Assembly (NCBI RefSeq): GCF_030166555.2
Contig: NZ_CP126461.2
Length of the DNA: 64,000 nucleotides
Origin: Acholeplasma laidlawii_A
Lineage (GTDB): Bacteria > Bacillota_I > Bacilli_A > Acholeplasmatales > Acholeplasmataceae
Reading direction: 5' to 3' (one strand)
In this document: piece after piece, positions 9,971 to 19,256 of the stretch
Numbering within the stretch: position 1 is the stretch's first letter
Layout: every line of letters starts with the position of its first letter
Notes under the pieces: model-generated
The model's database searches: none
The model's input: only the letters and a program-made list of their open reading frames with translations
What the model was told of the DNA's origin: nothing
Made by a program: the position numbers and the translations under genes

Positions 9971-10829
9971 AATAAATAACCTAAGAAAATCATATGATCA
10001 AAATGTTGTATTAAATTCTATGAATATCGAAATAAGACAGGGTACAATATTTGGTTTAATAGGTATCAATGGAAGTGGAAAATCTACATTATTAAGATTA
10101 ATTTCCGGTGTTATCCAACCAGATGAAGGATGTATAGAAATTAATGGACAATTGTTAACTGATAGTTTAGAAGAAAGAAATCATATATTCTATTTACCAG
10201 ATAATCCTGCTCATGGGCAGTTTACAACGTTTGAACATCTTTTTGAATTGTATAATGTTTTTTATTCAATGAATAGAACAGTTTTTAACGAAGTACTTGA
10301 GTTATTTAATTTAGAGTCAAATTTAGAATTATCTAAATGCTCCAAAGGTATGAAACGTCAAGGATATATTGCACTAGCATTTGCTACAGAAGCTAAATAC
10401 CTACTACTAGATGAAGCATTTGATGGACTAGACCCAGTATCAAGACTAAAATTCAGCAAATATTTGATGAAGTCATTTGATGAGGAAAAAATTATTATCA
10501 TCTCCAGTCATTCCTTAAGAGAACTTGAAGATATATGTGATAGTTTTGGAATAATTGATCGCGGTCATTTCAAGACATATGGAAATATAACAGATGCTGT
10601 ATCTAAGGTTATTAAGTATAGGATTATCGCCTCTGATATTGAAAAACCTGTATTGAAAAATAAAGAAGACTTTATTCATTCTAAGCGTGATGGTAGAGTT
10701 GTTACTGCATATTTAAATAACCAAAAGGATATTAAAGGTTTAATTTTAGAAGAAAACATCTTAGCTGTAGATCAACTAGATATGACATTTGAGGAGTATT
10801 TTATGATTCAGGAGGCAACTAAGCTATGA
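9963..10829 (+). CDS. ABC transporter ATP-binding protein
   Basis: This is an ABC ATPase of the ABC-2 exporter class, with Walker A GINGSGKSTLLR near residue 32, a signature region CSKGMKRQGYIALAFA (degenerate compared with LSGGQ), Walker B YLLLDEAFDGLDP and the H-loop ISSHSLRELED. A start at 9942 is possible, but the ATG at 9963 has ttggagg in front of it and gives the usual N-terminus MIKINNLRKSYDQNV (288 residues). It overlaps the GntR gene upstream and the permease by four bases. The substrate is unknown; related YtrB-type systems respond to membrane or envelope stress. Confidence 0.9.
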   Translation: MIKINNLRKSYDQNVVLNSMNIEIRQGTIFGLIGINGSGKSTLLRLISGVIQPDEGCIEINGQLLTDSLEERNHIFYLPDNPAHGQFTTFEHLFELYNVFYSMNRTVFNEVLELFNLESNLELSKCSKGMKRQGYIALAFATEAKYLLLDEAFDGLDPVSRLKFSKYLMKSFDEEKIIIISSHSLRELEDICDSFGIIDRGHFKTYGNITDAVSKVIKYRIIASDIEKPVLKNKEDFIHSKRDGRVVTAYLNNQKDIKGLILEENILAVDQLDMTFEEYFMIQEATKL

Positions 10830-11905
10830 AAAAATATATTCAGTATTTATTTAAAAATGCTTTCTTAGAAACAGTGATCATTTCAAGTGTTACATTACTT
10901 GCTAATATATTCATTGTATATTTGGATAGAAATAGTTATGCTAGGTTTAACTTGTATAATGGAGTCTGGAGATATAGTGTACCAAGTTCATTTGCCATTA
11001 TGTTGATGATTACACTAACTATTAGTCTAATTGTTATTCTACTTCTTAGGGTTTATAAATTAAAATCTAAAGATTATAAAGATGTTATTTATGCGCTACC
11101 TATAGCTAGAAACAAATTAGTTTTATCACACTTAATTGTTGGATTTATTCAAGTATTGATAGTTATGACCATAACGTTTATTGGAACCACTGTAGTGTTT
11201 TATTTCTTATCAAATAAGGCGTTTAATATGGGATTAATATGGCTTACTTATGCGGCTTTGTTGTTACTATTGATTATATTATTTGGTTTAATGCAACTTA
11301 TTATTTTTAGATCAAACAATATCATTGATGCTGCAGGATTGGTCTTTGCATATTTTATTTTAAGTTTCCTTATTATGTATACAATACCAGCATTTAAATA
11401 TGGTTATAATATTTCAAACCTAGGATTCAATGAGATGGTGATTTACCCGTATTATAGTGCAGTTGAATGGATGATGTATCTACTTAATCAAGCAACACCA
11501 CCATATACAGGTGAATATATACTGATGATGACAGAAAATGATGTATTAGTAGTTGTAGTTCATGCAATTATTTATGTAGTATTAAGTACATTTTGTGTGT
11601 GGTATGTAGTAAATAAATCAAAAACTGATAAGGTAGAAAATATTGGAGGCGTAACGACATCAGGTATTGGATATAAGGTAATAAATCCCTTGATAATATT
11701 ATTTTCAAGTATGTTACTATTTATTCTAAATTATGAAAGTTTAACCAGTCTCATATTCTTATTGCCTATGTTATTGTCAGTGTATTATGTTATGTACATC
11801 ATTTATAGAAGAAAGTTTAGAATATCAAAATATGATTATTTGGTGGTTGGTGTGACTATACTCATATCTTCTCTAATAGTTTATATAACATATGCTTTGA
11901 TTTAA
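10826..11905 (+). CDS. ABC transporter membrane protein
   Basis: The 359-residue protein has about eight or nine hydrophobic segments, for example FAIMLMITLTISLIVILLL and VLIVMTITFIGTTVVFYFL, consistent with the permease partner of the preceding ATPase. The ATGA overlap with that gene supports co-translation. No substrate-specific motif is visible. The layout resembles YtrC/D-like ABC-2 permeases. The operon ends at the hairpin from 11923. Confidence 0.82.
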   Translation: MKKYIQYLFKNAFLETVIISSVTLLANIFIVYLDRNSYARFNLYNGVWRYSVPSSFAIMLMITLTISLIVILLLRVYKLKSKDYKDVIYALPIARNKLVLSHLIVGFIQVLIVMTITFIGTTVVFYFLSNKAFNMGLIWLTYAALLLLLIILFGLMQLIIFRSNNIIDAAGLVFAYFILSFLIMYTIPAFKYGYNISNLGFNEMVIYPYYSAVEWMMYLLNQATPPYTGEYILMMTENDVLVVVVHAIIYVVLSTFCVWYVVNKSKTDKVENIGGVTTSGIGYKVINPLIILFSSMLLFILNYESLTSLIFLLPMLLSVYYVMYIIYRRKFRISKYDYLVVGVTILISSLIVYITYALI

Positions 11906-11922
11906 TATCATAATAACCCAAA

Positions 11923-11963
11923 TAGGGCATAAACATATATATTGTTTGTGCCCTATGTTTTTA
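11923..11963 (+). terminator. Rho-independent terminator after the GntR/ABC operon
   Basis: A 14-base stem with one G-U pair (atagggcataaaca 11923-11936, tgtttgtgccctat 11944-11957) is followed by gttttt. Confidence 0.87.
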
Positions 11964-12038
11964 CATAATGTAAAATCTTTCACATATATTTGTAATTCAC
12001 AAATGTAGTCGTGTAAAAATGATAAAATGTAAATAGTT

Positions 12039-12053
12039 TATAATGTATACATT
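12039..12053 (+). promoter_or_regulatory. -10 element and palindrome upstream of the MacB-type ABC gene
   Basis: TATAAT at 12039-12044 lies about 50 bases before the likely start at 12095. A perfect 12-base palindrome, aatgtatacatt (12042-12053), overlaps its end, as an operator would. No convincing -35 is seen. Both calls rest on pattern alone. Confidence 0.4.
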
Positions 12054-12094
12054 TAAATATTTTCATGTGGTATACGAGGAAGGTAAGTATAAAT

Positions 12095-14414
12095 ATGCTA
12101 GAAGTCAGAAAATTAACTAAGTACTATGAAATAGGTGAACAAAGATTTGATGCTGTTAAGGGTATCAATTTAACCTTTAGACAAGATGAATTTGTCTCTA
12201 TTTTGGGTGAATCAGGATCAGGAAAAACAACCTTATTAAATTTAATTGGTGGTTTAGATAGATACAATAGTGGAGATATTATCATTGATAATGTATCTAC
12301 TAAAAATTATAAAGATAAAGATTGGGATGCATACAGAAACCATAGAGTTGGTTTTGTATTCCAAAACTATAATTTAATTACACATTTAGATGTATTATCT
12401 AACGTTGAGTTAGCTCAAACTTTATCTGGTGTTTCAAGAGAAGTTAGAAGAAAAAGAGCACTTGATGTTTTAACCAGAGTGGGATTAAAAGATCATGTCA
12501 ATAAGAAACCTAATCAATTGTCTGGTGGTCAACAACAACGTGTTTCTATCGCAAGAGCACTTGTTAATAACCCAACAATTATTCTGGCTGATGAACCAAC
12601 TGGTGCATTAGATAGTGAAACATCTGAAGACATTATGAATCTACTAAAAGAAATATCTAAAGACAAACTCATCATTATGGTAACCCATAATGCCGATTTA
12701 GCAAAGAGATTTTCAAATAGAATTGTAAGATTAAAAGATGGCGAAGTCATAGGGGACACCAATCCATATGATAAGAAGGATAATAAAGTATTAAAAAATG
12801 AAACAAGTAAGTCAAGTATGAGTTACTTTACTGCATTAAGACTATCCTTTAAAAACATGCTTACTAAAAAGACAAGAACGCTTATTACAGCACTTGCCGG
12901 ATCAATCGGTATTATTGGGGTAGCACTTGTAATGTCTTTACAATACGGATTTACAGAGTATTTAAATGATATGGAGCGCGGTACATTTGCAGGACTACCT
13001 ACTAGAGGTGAGTCGTTCTTATACCGACTTTAGTGCAATCATCAATGCTAACCGTGACCGTGTCGAACTTGAACCTGTTGAAGGTGGGGTCGTTGGTTAT
13101 GAACCAGAAATTAGTTTTGCTTTTGCAACCAATGATATTACACAAGATTATATTAATTACATAGAAAATAGTGAGTTGAGCACACATGGAACAATTGTTT
13201 ATCAATATGACTATAAGGCACAATATTACTATTTAGATGGTACTAAGTTAAATACTAATCCAACATCAAATCCACAACCTCCATTTTCATTTGAGGGTAC
13301 AGATTATATTAATCAAAGTGCCTTCTCATATGATTTTGTTACGGAATATTTTGATATTGTATCAGGTAGTTATTATAACCCTTCAAATTATGAGGCAGTT
13401 ATTGTTGTAGATGAAGGACATAGATTACCTAATAACATCATGACTTTCTTAGGGGTGAGTCAAAATACAATTATTCCTTTTGAAAATTTAGTTGGTCAAA
13501 CATTTAAGGTATTTACAAATAATGCAATGTATAAAGAAAATGACGGTATCTTCACAGCGAAAAATACAAATGTAGATACAGCAGACTTGTTATCATTATA
13601 TAATGATGAATCTAACCAAAACGTCATCACTGTTACAATTTCAGGTATTATTAAGGTGAATACAGATTTTGTATCAGTAGGTGAAGGGATTTATTATACA
13701 CCTAAAGTTGCTGAAAGAATTATTGAACTTAACACTCAATCAGATGTTGTAGTTGCACAACGTGCAAGTGAAACATCTGTGGTCAACGGTGTAACAATTA
13801 GCTTAAATAATACAAAAGAAGATGTGTTATATACCTTAGGTGGTTATGATCTACCAAGTGGTATCTTAGTTTATCCAAATAGTTTTGATGATAAAGAAGC
13901 AATTTTAAATATATTAGATGCTTATAATATTGGTAAAGATGAAAAGGCTCAAGTAAATTATGTGGACACTGTTGCATCCGCTGTAGGTATGATTAAAACA
14001 GTGATGGATTCAATTAGTGCTGTATTAATTGCATTTGCAGCAATATCCCTTTTTGTATCCAGTGTTATGATTGGTATTATTACCTATACCTCAGTATTAG
14101 AACGAACCAAAGAAATTGGTGTGCTACGTTCTATTGGGGCTAGAAAAAAAGATATATCACGTGTATTTAATGCAGAAGCTATTCTTATTGGATTATTTGC
14201 TGGTACATTAGGTATTATCATCACTTATTTACTAGTACCTGTTGTAAATATTTTCTTAGCTGAACCAACAGGTAATGATCAAATTGCTCAGTTATTCTAT
14301 CTACACGCATTCTTACTTATAGCAGTTTCTGTGTTACTTACATTTATTGCAGGATTAATACCTGCAAAAATTGCATCCAACAAAGATCCTGTAGCTGCTT
14401 TACGTAGTGAGTAA
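12095..14414 (+). pseudogene. MacB-type ABC transporter (ATPase fused to FtsX-like permease), frameshifted
   Basis: Frame one encodes a LolD/MacB-class ATPase (Walker A GESGSGKTT, signature LSGGQQQRVSIARAL, Walker B ILADEPTGALD) running into the first membrane helix LITALAGSIGIIGVALVMSL. At about 12998-13005 the reading frame shifts by one: the original frame ends at a stop at 13031-13033, while the continuing frame gives LEVSRSYTDFSAIINANRD and a large extracellular domain, then the FtsX-type C-terminus with three helices ending PAKIASNKDPVAALRSE. Removing one base from cctacta restores a protein of about 770 residues. The start at 12095 follows aggaagg. Such transporters export peptides or lipids; the substrate is unknown. 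It is a pseudogene unless the extra base is a sequencing error. Confidence 0.85.
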
Positions 14415-14427
14415 AATAGAGTATAAT
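14399..14427 (+). promoter_or_regulatory. Promoter of the serS T-box leader
   Basis: A -35 TTTACG (14399-14404) and a -10 TATAAT (14422-14427) are separated by 17 bases and lie directly before the T-box leader. The -35 overlaps the last codons of the ABC transporter gene. Confidence 0.65.
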
Positions 14428-14433
14428 ATACAT

Positions 14434-14657
14434 AACACGATGAAAGAGCTAATTTTAACTTTTATGTAGTAGAGAGTCTGTGGTTGGTGAAAACAGATCA
14501 TATAGTTAGAAGTTCCACTCTGGAGTGATGCTAAAAACATCCGAGTTATTCCCGTTAAGAATGTATGAGCGCTATTGTTTATATACAATAGAATTAAGGT
14601 GGCACCGCGATAATTAATGGATCGTCCTTAGACTATTTTTAGTCTAAGGACGTTTAT
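14434..14657 (+). ncRNA. Serine T-box riboswitch with terminator
   Basis: The leader of serS has the hallmarks of a T-box element: the AG-rich start of stem I (agagagtc near 14471), the ggtgaaa motif near 14486, a specifier region in which TCC (14514-14516, a serine codon) is followed by a purine, and the conserved T-box core aaggtggcaccgcg at 14596-14609. A strong terminator follows (cgtccttagact 14623-14634, agtctaaggacg 14641-14652, then T-rich). Uncharged tRNA-Ser should bind the specifier and the T-box and prevent termination, raising serS expression. The specifier assignment is inferred from position and from the gene it controls. Confidence 0.92.
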
Positions 14658-14676
14658 TTTATAAGGAGAAGGAAAA

Positions 14677-15948
14677 ATGTTAGATTTAAAATATATAACT
14701 GAAAATATAGATGAAGTCATCTTGAAGTTAAATACTAGAGGTGGTGATTTTAGCCACTTAAGACAATTAATAGATTTACAAGAAGAGCGTAAATCTGTAA
14801 TTAAAGAAGTTGAAGACTTAAAAGCAAAGAGAAACGAGTACTCCAAAGAAATTGGGGAACTTAAAAGACAAAAACAAGACGCTTCTCACTTATTATTAAA
14901 AGTAGAGACAATTAAAAGTGACATACCAGCACTTGAAGTAAGACTAGGTGAAATTGATGAAAAAATTAATAAAGAACTCATCGTTTTACCAAATATTCCT
15001 GCTGACGATGTACCGGTTGGTAAAGATGAATCTGCAAATATTGAAATTAAAAAATGGGGTACTATTAGACATTTTGATTTTGAAGTAAAAGATCATACTC
15101 AATTAGGTGAAGCACTAAATATATTAGACTTTGAACGTGCAACTAAAATCACTGGTCCACGTTTTGTAGTAGATAAAGGGCTAGGCGCTAGACTTGAAAG
15201 AGCGCTTATTAACTTTATGATAGATACCCATGCATATACACATGGTTATACCGAAATCATTCCACCCTTTATTGTGAATGATAAATCCATGTATGCAACA
15301 GGTCAATTTCCTAAGTTTAAGGAGGATGCTTTTAAATTAGAAGGATTTGATTGGTATTTAAATCCTACAGCTGAAGTGCCTACTATAAATCTATTTAGGG
15401 ATGAAATCATCGATAACGATGCATTACCAATTCAGTATGTATCATATACTACAGCATTTAGATCAGAGGCTGGTTCTGCTGGACGAGATACAAAAGGTAT
15501 TTTAAGACAACATCAATTTAATAAAGTTGAGTTAATTAAATTTGCACGACCCGAAGATTCTGAACAAGCACATCAAGATATGTTAGCAAACTCCGAAAGA
15601 ATACTACAACTACTAAATATTCCTTATCGAGTGGTTGTCTTATCGACAGGAGACATGGGTTTTGGTATGAGTAAGACATATGATATTGAAGTATGGTTAC
15701 CTGGGCAAAATATGTACCGTGAAATTGGATCTATTTCAAATGCTAGAGACTTTCAAGCAAGAAGAGCCAACATTCGCTTTAAACGTTCAAAAGATGCTAA
15801 AACAGAATATGTGCATACATTAAACGGTTCTGGTTTAGCTGTTGGTAGAACAATGATTGCAGTACTAGAAAACTATCAAAATCAAGATGGATCAATTACG
15901 ATACCAGAAGTCTTAAAACCATATATGGGTGTAGAATTTATAAAATAA
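14677..15948 (+). CDS. serS: Seryl-tRNA synthetase
   Basis: SerS is a class II synthetase that charges tRNA-Ser. The 423-residue protein has the N-terminal coiled-coil arm (about residues 25-100, rich in Lys and Glu) and the class II core with TAEVPTINLFRDEI, YTTAFRSEAGSAGRDTKGILRQHQF (motif 2) and GSGLAVGRTMIAVLENYQ (motif 3). Length is normal. The start is preceded by aaggagaagg and by the serine T-box, which fits the identification. A terminator follows at 16047. Confidence 0.97.
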   Translation: MLDLKYITENIDEVILKLNTRGGDFSHLRQLIDLQEERKSVIKEVEDLKAKRNEYSKEIGELKRQKQDASHLLLKVETIKSDIPALEVRLGEIDEKINKELIVLPNIPADDVPVGKDESANIEIKKWGTIRHFDFEVKDHTQLGEALNILDFERATKITGPRFVVDKGLGARLERALINFMIDTHAYTHGYTEIIPPFIVNDKSMYATGQFPKFKEDAFKLEGFDWYLNPTAEVPTINLFRDEIIDNDALPIQYVSYTTAFRSEAGSAGRDTKGILRQHQFNKVELIKFARPEDSEQAHQDMLANSERILQLLNIPYRVVVLSTGDMGFGMSKTYDIEVWLPGQNMYREIGSISNARDFQARRANIRFKRSKDAKTEYVHTLNGSGLAVGRTMIAVLENYQNQDGSITIPEVLKPYMGVEFIK

Positions 15949-16046
15949 TGTTATTCATTACAATAAATAACATAGTTTTTCATAAAGATTGAGAAAAAAA
16001 GGTATAGCCTATATACTAGAGGTACTTCATTTTTCTCTCTCGAAAC

Positions 16047-16070
16047 GCCACCTTAAAAAAGGTGGCTTTT
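16047..16070 (+). terminator. Rho-independent terminator after serS
   Basis: An 8-base GC-containing stem (gccacctt 16047-16054, aaggtggc 16059-16066) with a 4-base loop is followed by tttt. A longer imperfect pairing (gagaaaaa 15991-15998 with tttttctc 16030-16037) lies just upstream and may extend the structure. Confidence 0.85.
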
Positions 16071-16149
16071 CCTTTATAAATACTAAGTTTCAAATTATGT
16101 GATAAAATTATAATATGAAAATTAATTAATCCAAGGGGGAATACAATTA

Positions 16150-16800
16150 ATGAAAATATATTTTGTTGAAGACGAAGTTAACATTTCAGAAATTATCCGT
16201 AAATATTTAACAAGAGAAAATTATGATGTTACAGTTTTCTATGATGGTGAAACAGCAATGGAACACGTTGGTGATCCAGTTGATTTATGGATTTTAGATA
16301 TTATGTTGACTGGTGAAATTGACGGTTTTGATTTAATTAAGGCGATTTCAAAAGCAAATCCAGAAGCTGCGGTTATATTTACTTCAGCTAGAGATCAAGC
16401 TTTAGATAAAATCAAAGGTCTTGAATTAGGATCTGATGATTATATTGCTAAACCATATTCACCTAAAGAATTAATGCTTAGAGTCAAAGCTGTTTTAAAA
16501 CGTAAGAATTCAAGACCAGGTCATATGACTTATAGTGATTACTCTATTCAATTAGACTCTAGAGAAATCAGACAAGGTGATAAACTGATTGAACTTACTA
16601 ATAAAGAGTTTGAAATGTTACTTGTATTCTTAAAAAATAAACAAGAACCAATTGAAAGAAAACTTTTATTAGAAACTATATGGGGTAAAAACTATGTGGG
16701 TTCTGATAGAGTTGTAGATGACTTACTACGTCGTCTGCGTTCTAAGATGCCATTATTAAGAATAGAAACTATTTACGGATTCGGCTATAGATTATTATGA
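16150..16800 (+). CDS. Two-component response regulator, OmpR/PhoB type
   Basis: The 216-residue protein has a receiver domain (acidic pair at residues 8-9, phospho-acceptor Asp50 in LWILDIMLTGE, switch Thr/Ser in FTSARD, Lys in IAKPYSP) and a C-terminal winged helix (IELTNKEFEMLLVFLKN to VDDLLRRLRSKM ending FGYRLL). It should be a DNA-binding regulator controlled by the histidine kinase that overlaps its stop (ATGA). The ATG follows aaggggg, and TATAAT lies at 16109-16114. The target genes and signal are unknown. Confidence 0.93.
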   Translation: MKIYFVEDEVNISEIIRKYLTRENYDVTVFYDGETAMEHVGDPVDLWILDIMLTGEIDGFDLIKAISKANPEAAVIFTSARDQALDKIKGLELGSDDYIAKPYSPKELMLRVKAVLKRKNSRPGHMTYSDYSIQLDSREIRQGDKLIELTNKEFEMLLVFLKNKQEPIERKLLLETIWGKNYVGSDRVVDDLLRRLRSKMPLLRIETIYGFGYRLL

Positions 16801-18114
16801 CCAAACTAAAACTTGCCACACAACTCAATATCATATTTTCATTTGTCACGATATTAGGTGGTATGTTTTTTTTTGTTTATCGTTAATTTGAGTTTTACAA
16901 AAGCCTATGAAAATCAAAACAGAATTTATTTAGATAGTTATTTTAATGAAATATTAAGACTTTATGAAGAAAATCCTATGGGCTTTTCTTATGAGAGTCT
17001 TACAAAATATAACGACTTTTTCATTATCGTAGATGACCAAGTAGTCCATTATTCTAAAAATAATGTAACACTACAAGATTTTAATCAAATATCTAATCTC
17101 ATGTTAAGAGAACATTTTAAGGGTCAGGAAACATATACCAACAGAACACTTAGATATACGATAGATGGTAATATAGCCTATATGGGACGCATTAAAAGAC
17201 CATTAAATGGTACGAAGTATGGTGTGTTTGTAGTATCTAACGTGACGGAGTTTGTTGAAGATATGACAGGTAATATCCCGTTTTATACAACACTCGCATT
17301 CTTAAATATATTAGTACTCGGTAATATCATTGTGTGGCTTTGGAGTACTAGTACAGTAGGAAAATTAAAAGAACTACAATCTAGTGTGAAACAAATGATT
17401 GAAGATGATTATCAATCAGAGGTGAAAGTAGATAGTAGTGCAGAAGAGATTGCTTCTCTTGCTGAAACTATTAATAATATGCGTATTGAAATTAAAAACA
17501 ATGAAGATACTAAAAAAGAAATGATTCAAAACTTAGGGCATGATTTGAAAACGCCGATTGCTGTCATCAGGTCTTATGCAGAAGCGATTCAAGATGGTAT
17601 TGAAGGCGTGGAATCGACTGATCTTATTATTAAACAATCAGATTTACTCAATAAAAAGGTTAAGCAAATTATTGAGTATAGTAAGATCGGCTATATTGAT
17701 AACCATAATACTTATGAAAAGACATCATTTAAGACAATTGTTGAACAAGTTGTAAATAACTATAAATATATCACGAATTTAAGGTTTATTATTGATATTG
17801 AAACAGATTGGATTCATCTAATGGATCCAGAGGGGGCACATATTGCAATATCTAACATTGTAGATAATGCAGTGCGCTATGCACAAACTAAAATTGTAAT
17901 CCAAATTACAGAAAAAAAGCTCACCATCTTTAATGATGGGGAGCATATAGAAGAAAATGTTCTACCAAAGATTTTTAAAGCCTATGAAAAAGGCAGTAAG
18001 GGTCAATTTGGTTTAGGTCTAGCTATTGTAAAAGAAACAATGGATAGATTTGGTTTAAAGGTTTCGGTTATTAATCACGCTAATGGTGTATTATTTACGA
18101 TAGAGCTGCAATAA
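16797..18114 (+). pseudogene. Sensor histidine kinase, frameshifted in a T9 run
   Basis: The gene starts at the ATGA overlapping the response regulator and reads MTKLKLATQLNIIFSFVTIL into a first membrane helix, but hits a stop after a run of nine T (16866-16874). With eight T the frame continues into FIVNLSFTKAYENQN and the rest of a full kinase of about 438 residues: an extracellular sensor region, a second helix (TTLAFLNILVLGNIIVWLW), HAMP, the phospho-accepting His in NLGHDLKTPIAVIRSYAEAI, the N-box NIVDNAVRYA and the G-box GQFGLGLAIVKETM. A GTG at 16858 could start a shortened form lacking the first residues. Slippage in the T run, phase variation or a sequencing error are all possible. 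Confidence 0.85.
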
Positions 18115-18511
18115 TCATTGCTGCTCTATTTTTGTAATCATCAGCCGTGATTGTTTTTGAAGTATCGTTTAGTTTAATTGTAATCTCTTCTTTATCATAT
18201 CGTGGGATAATATGTACGTGATAATGAAAAACAGTTTGTCCTGCTGTTGAACCATTGTTATTTAATAAGTTAATCCCTAATGGATTAAATGCATGCTGAA
18301 TACCTTTAGATAATTTTTGTACGACACCAAACAAATGTTTTAAAACATTTTCTGGAACCTCTAATATATTTTCATAAGGCGATTTTGTAACAACTAACGT
18401 GTGCCCTTTAGTACTTTGTGTAATATCTAAAAATGCAATGACTAAATCATCTTCATATACGATATGACTAGGAATCTTTCTTTCCACGATCTTTGTAAAT
18501 ATTGTTTCCAT
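18095..18511 (-). CDS. HIT-family nucleotide-binding hydrolase
   Basis: The 138-residue protein has the HIT signature HYHVHIIPRYDKEE, with the histidine triad acting on nucleotide alpha-phosphates. FTKIVERKIPSHIVYEDD is the typical family N-terminus. Family members hydrolyse purine phosphoramidates or dinucleotides; the cellular substrate here is unknown. The longer start at 18532 is unlikely: aaggag lies just before the ATG at 18511. The gene is convergent with the sensor kinase, and the two coding regions overlap by 20 bases at their ends. Confidence 0.92.
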   Translation of the reverse strand: METIFTKIVERKIPSHIVYEDDLVIAFLDITQSTKGHTLVVTKSPYENILEVPENVLKHLFGVVQKLSKGIQHAFNPLGINLLNNNGSTAGQTVFHYHVHIIPRYDKEEITIKLNDTSKTITADDYKNRAAMIIAALS

Positions 18512-18614
18512 AATTATCATCTCCTTATACATATTATATCAAATATCTTTTCTTGTGGATGTTTCTTATACGTGATATAATTTATATAAAGATTTAAATT
18601 GGAAGGAAGAAATT

Positions 18615-19207
18615 ATGAAAAAAATACCTGTGGGCATCTCTGGACGCCACGCTCATGTTACAAAAGAGCATTTAGAAATATTATTTGGAGCTGGTTATGA
18701 ATTAACCATTTTAAAAGAATTAAGCCAACCTGGTCAATATGCAGCTGAAGAAAAAATTGATGTTGTATCCCCAGATGGTAGAGTATTAGAAGGCGTTCGT
18801 ATTCTAGGACCAACACGTAAAGGTACTCAAATTGAAATCTCACAAAGTGATGCAATCCGTTATAAATTTGTTGCACCTGTTCGTTCAAGTGGTGATACTG
18901 CTGGATCAGGAAAAGCTAAATTAATTGGACCCAAAGGCGAAGTAGAAATTAATGAGGGTGTCATCATTGCTGATAGACATATTCATTTCTCACCTGAAGA
19001 TGCACTAACTTTTGGTGTTAAAGATAGAGAGATGTTGTCTCAATTAAAATTGATGGTATAAAAGCGGGTCTATTAGATAACGTATTATGCCGTGTACATG
19101 AAAGTTTTAGATTAGATTGCCATTTAGATACAGATGATGGTGCAGCATTTATGCTAAGAAATGGTGATATGGTATCACTTGTTAAAAAATATCAAATTTT
19201 AGACTAA
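18615..19207 (+). pseudogene. pduL: Phosphate propanoyl/acetyltransferase PduL, frameshifted
   Basis: PduL interconverts acyl-CoA and acyl-phosphate and can replace Pta in acetate formation. The first 147 residues show the first metal-binding repeat (PVGISGRHAHVTKEHLEILFG) and the start of the second (VIIADRHIHFSPEDA). At about 19050-19062 one base appears to be missing: the frame stops at 19059-19061, but the next frame continues the family sequence as DGIKAGLLDNVLCRVHESF and LDCHLDTDDGAAF, ending at 19207. The restored protein would have about 198 residues, close to the family norm. With PflB nearby on the map it would fit pyruvate to acetate metabolism. As written, the C-terminal quarter is lost. 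Confidence 0.88.
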
Positions 19208-19256
19208 TAAATAGATAAGTGGCATCTGCCACTTTTCACTTCATAAGAGGTAATAT

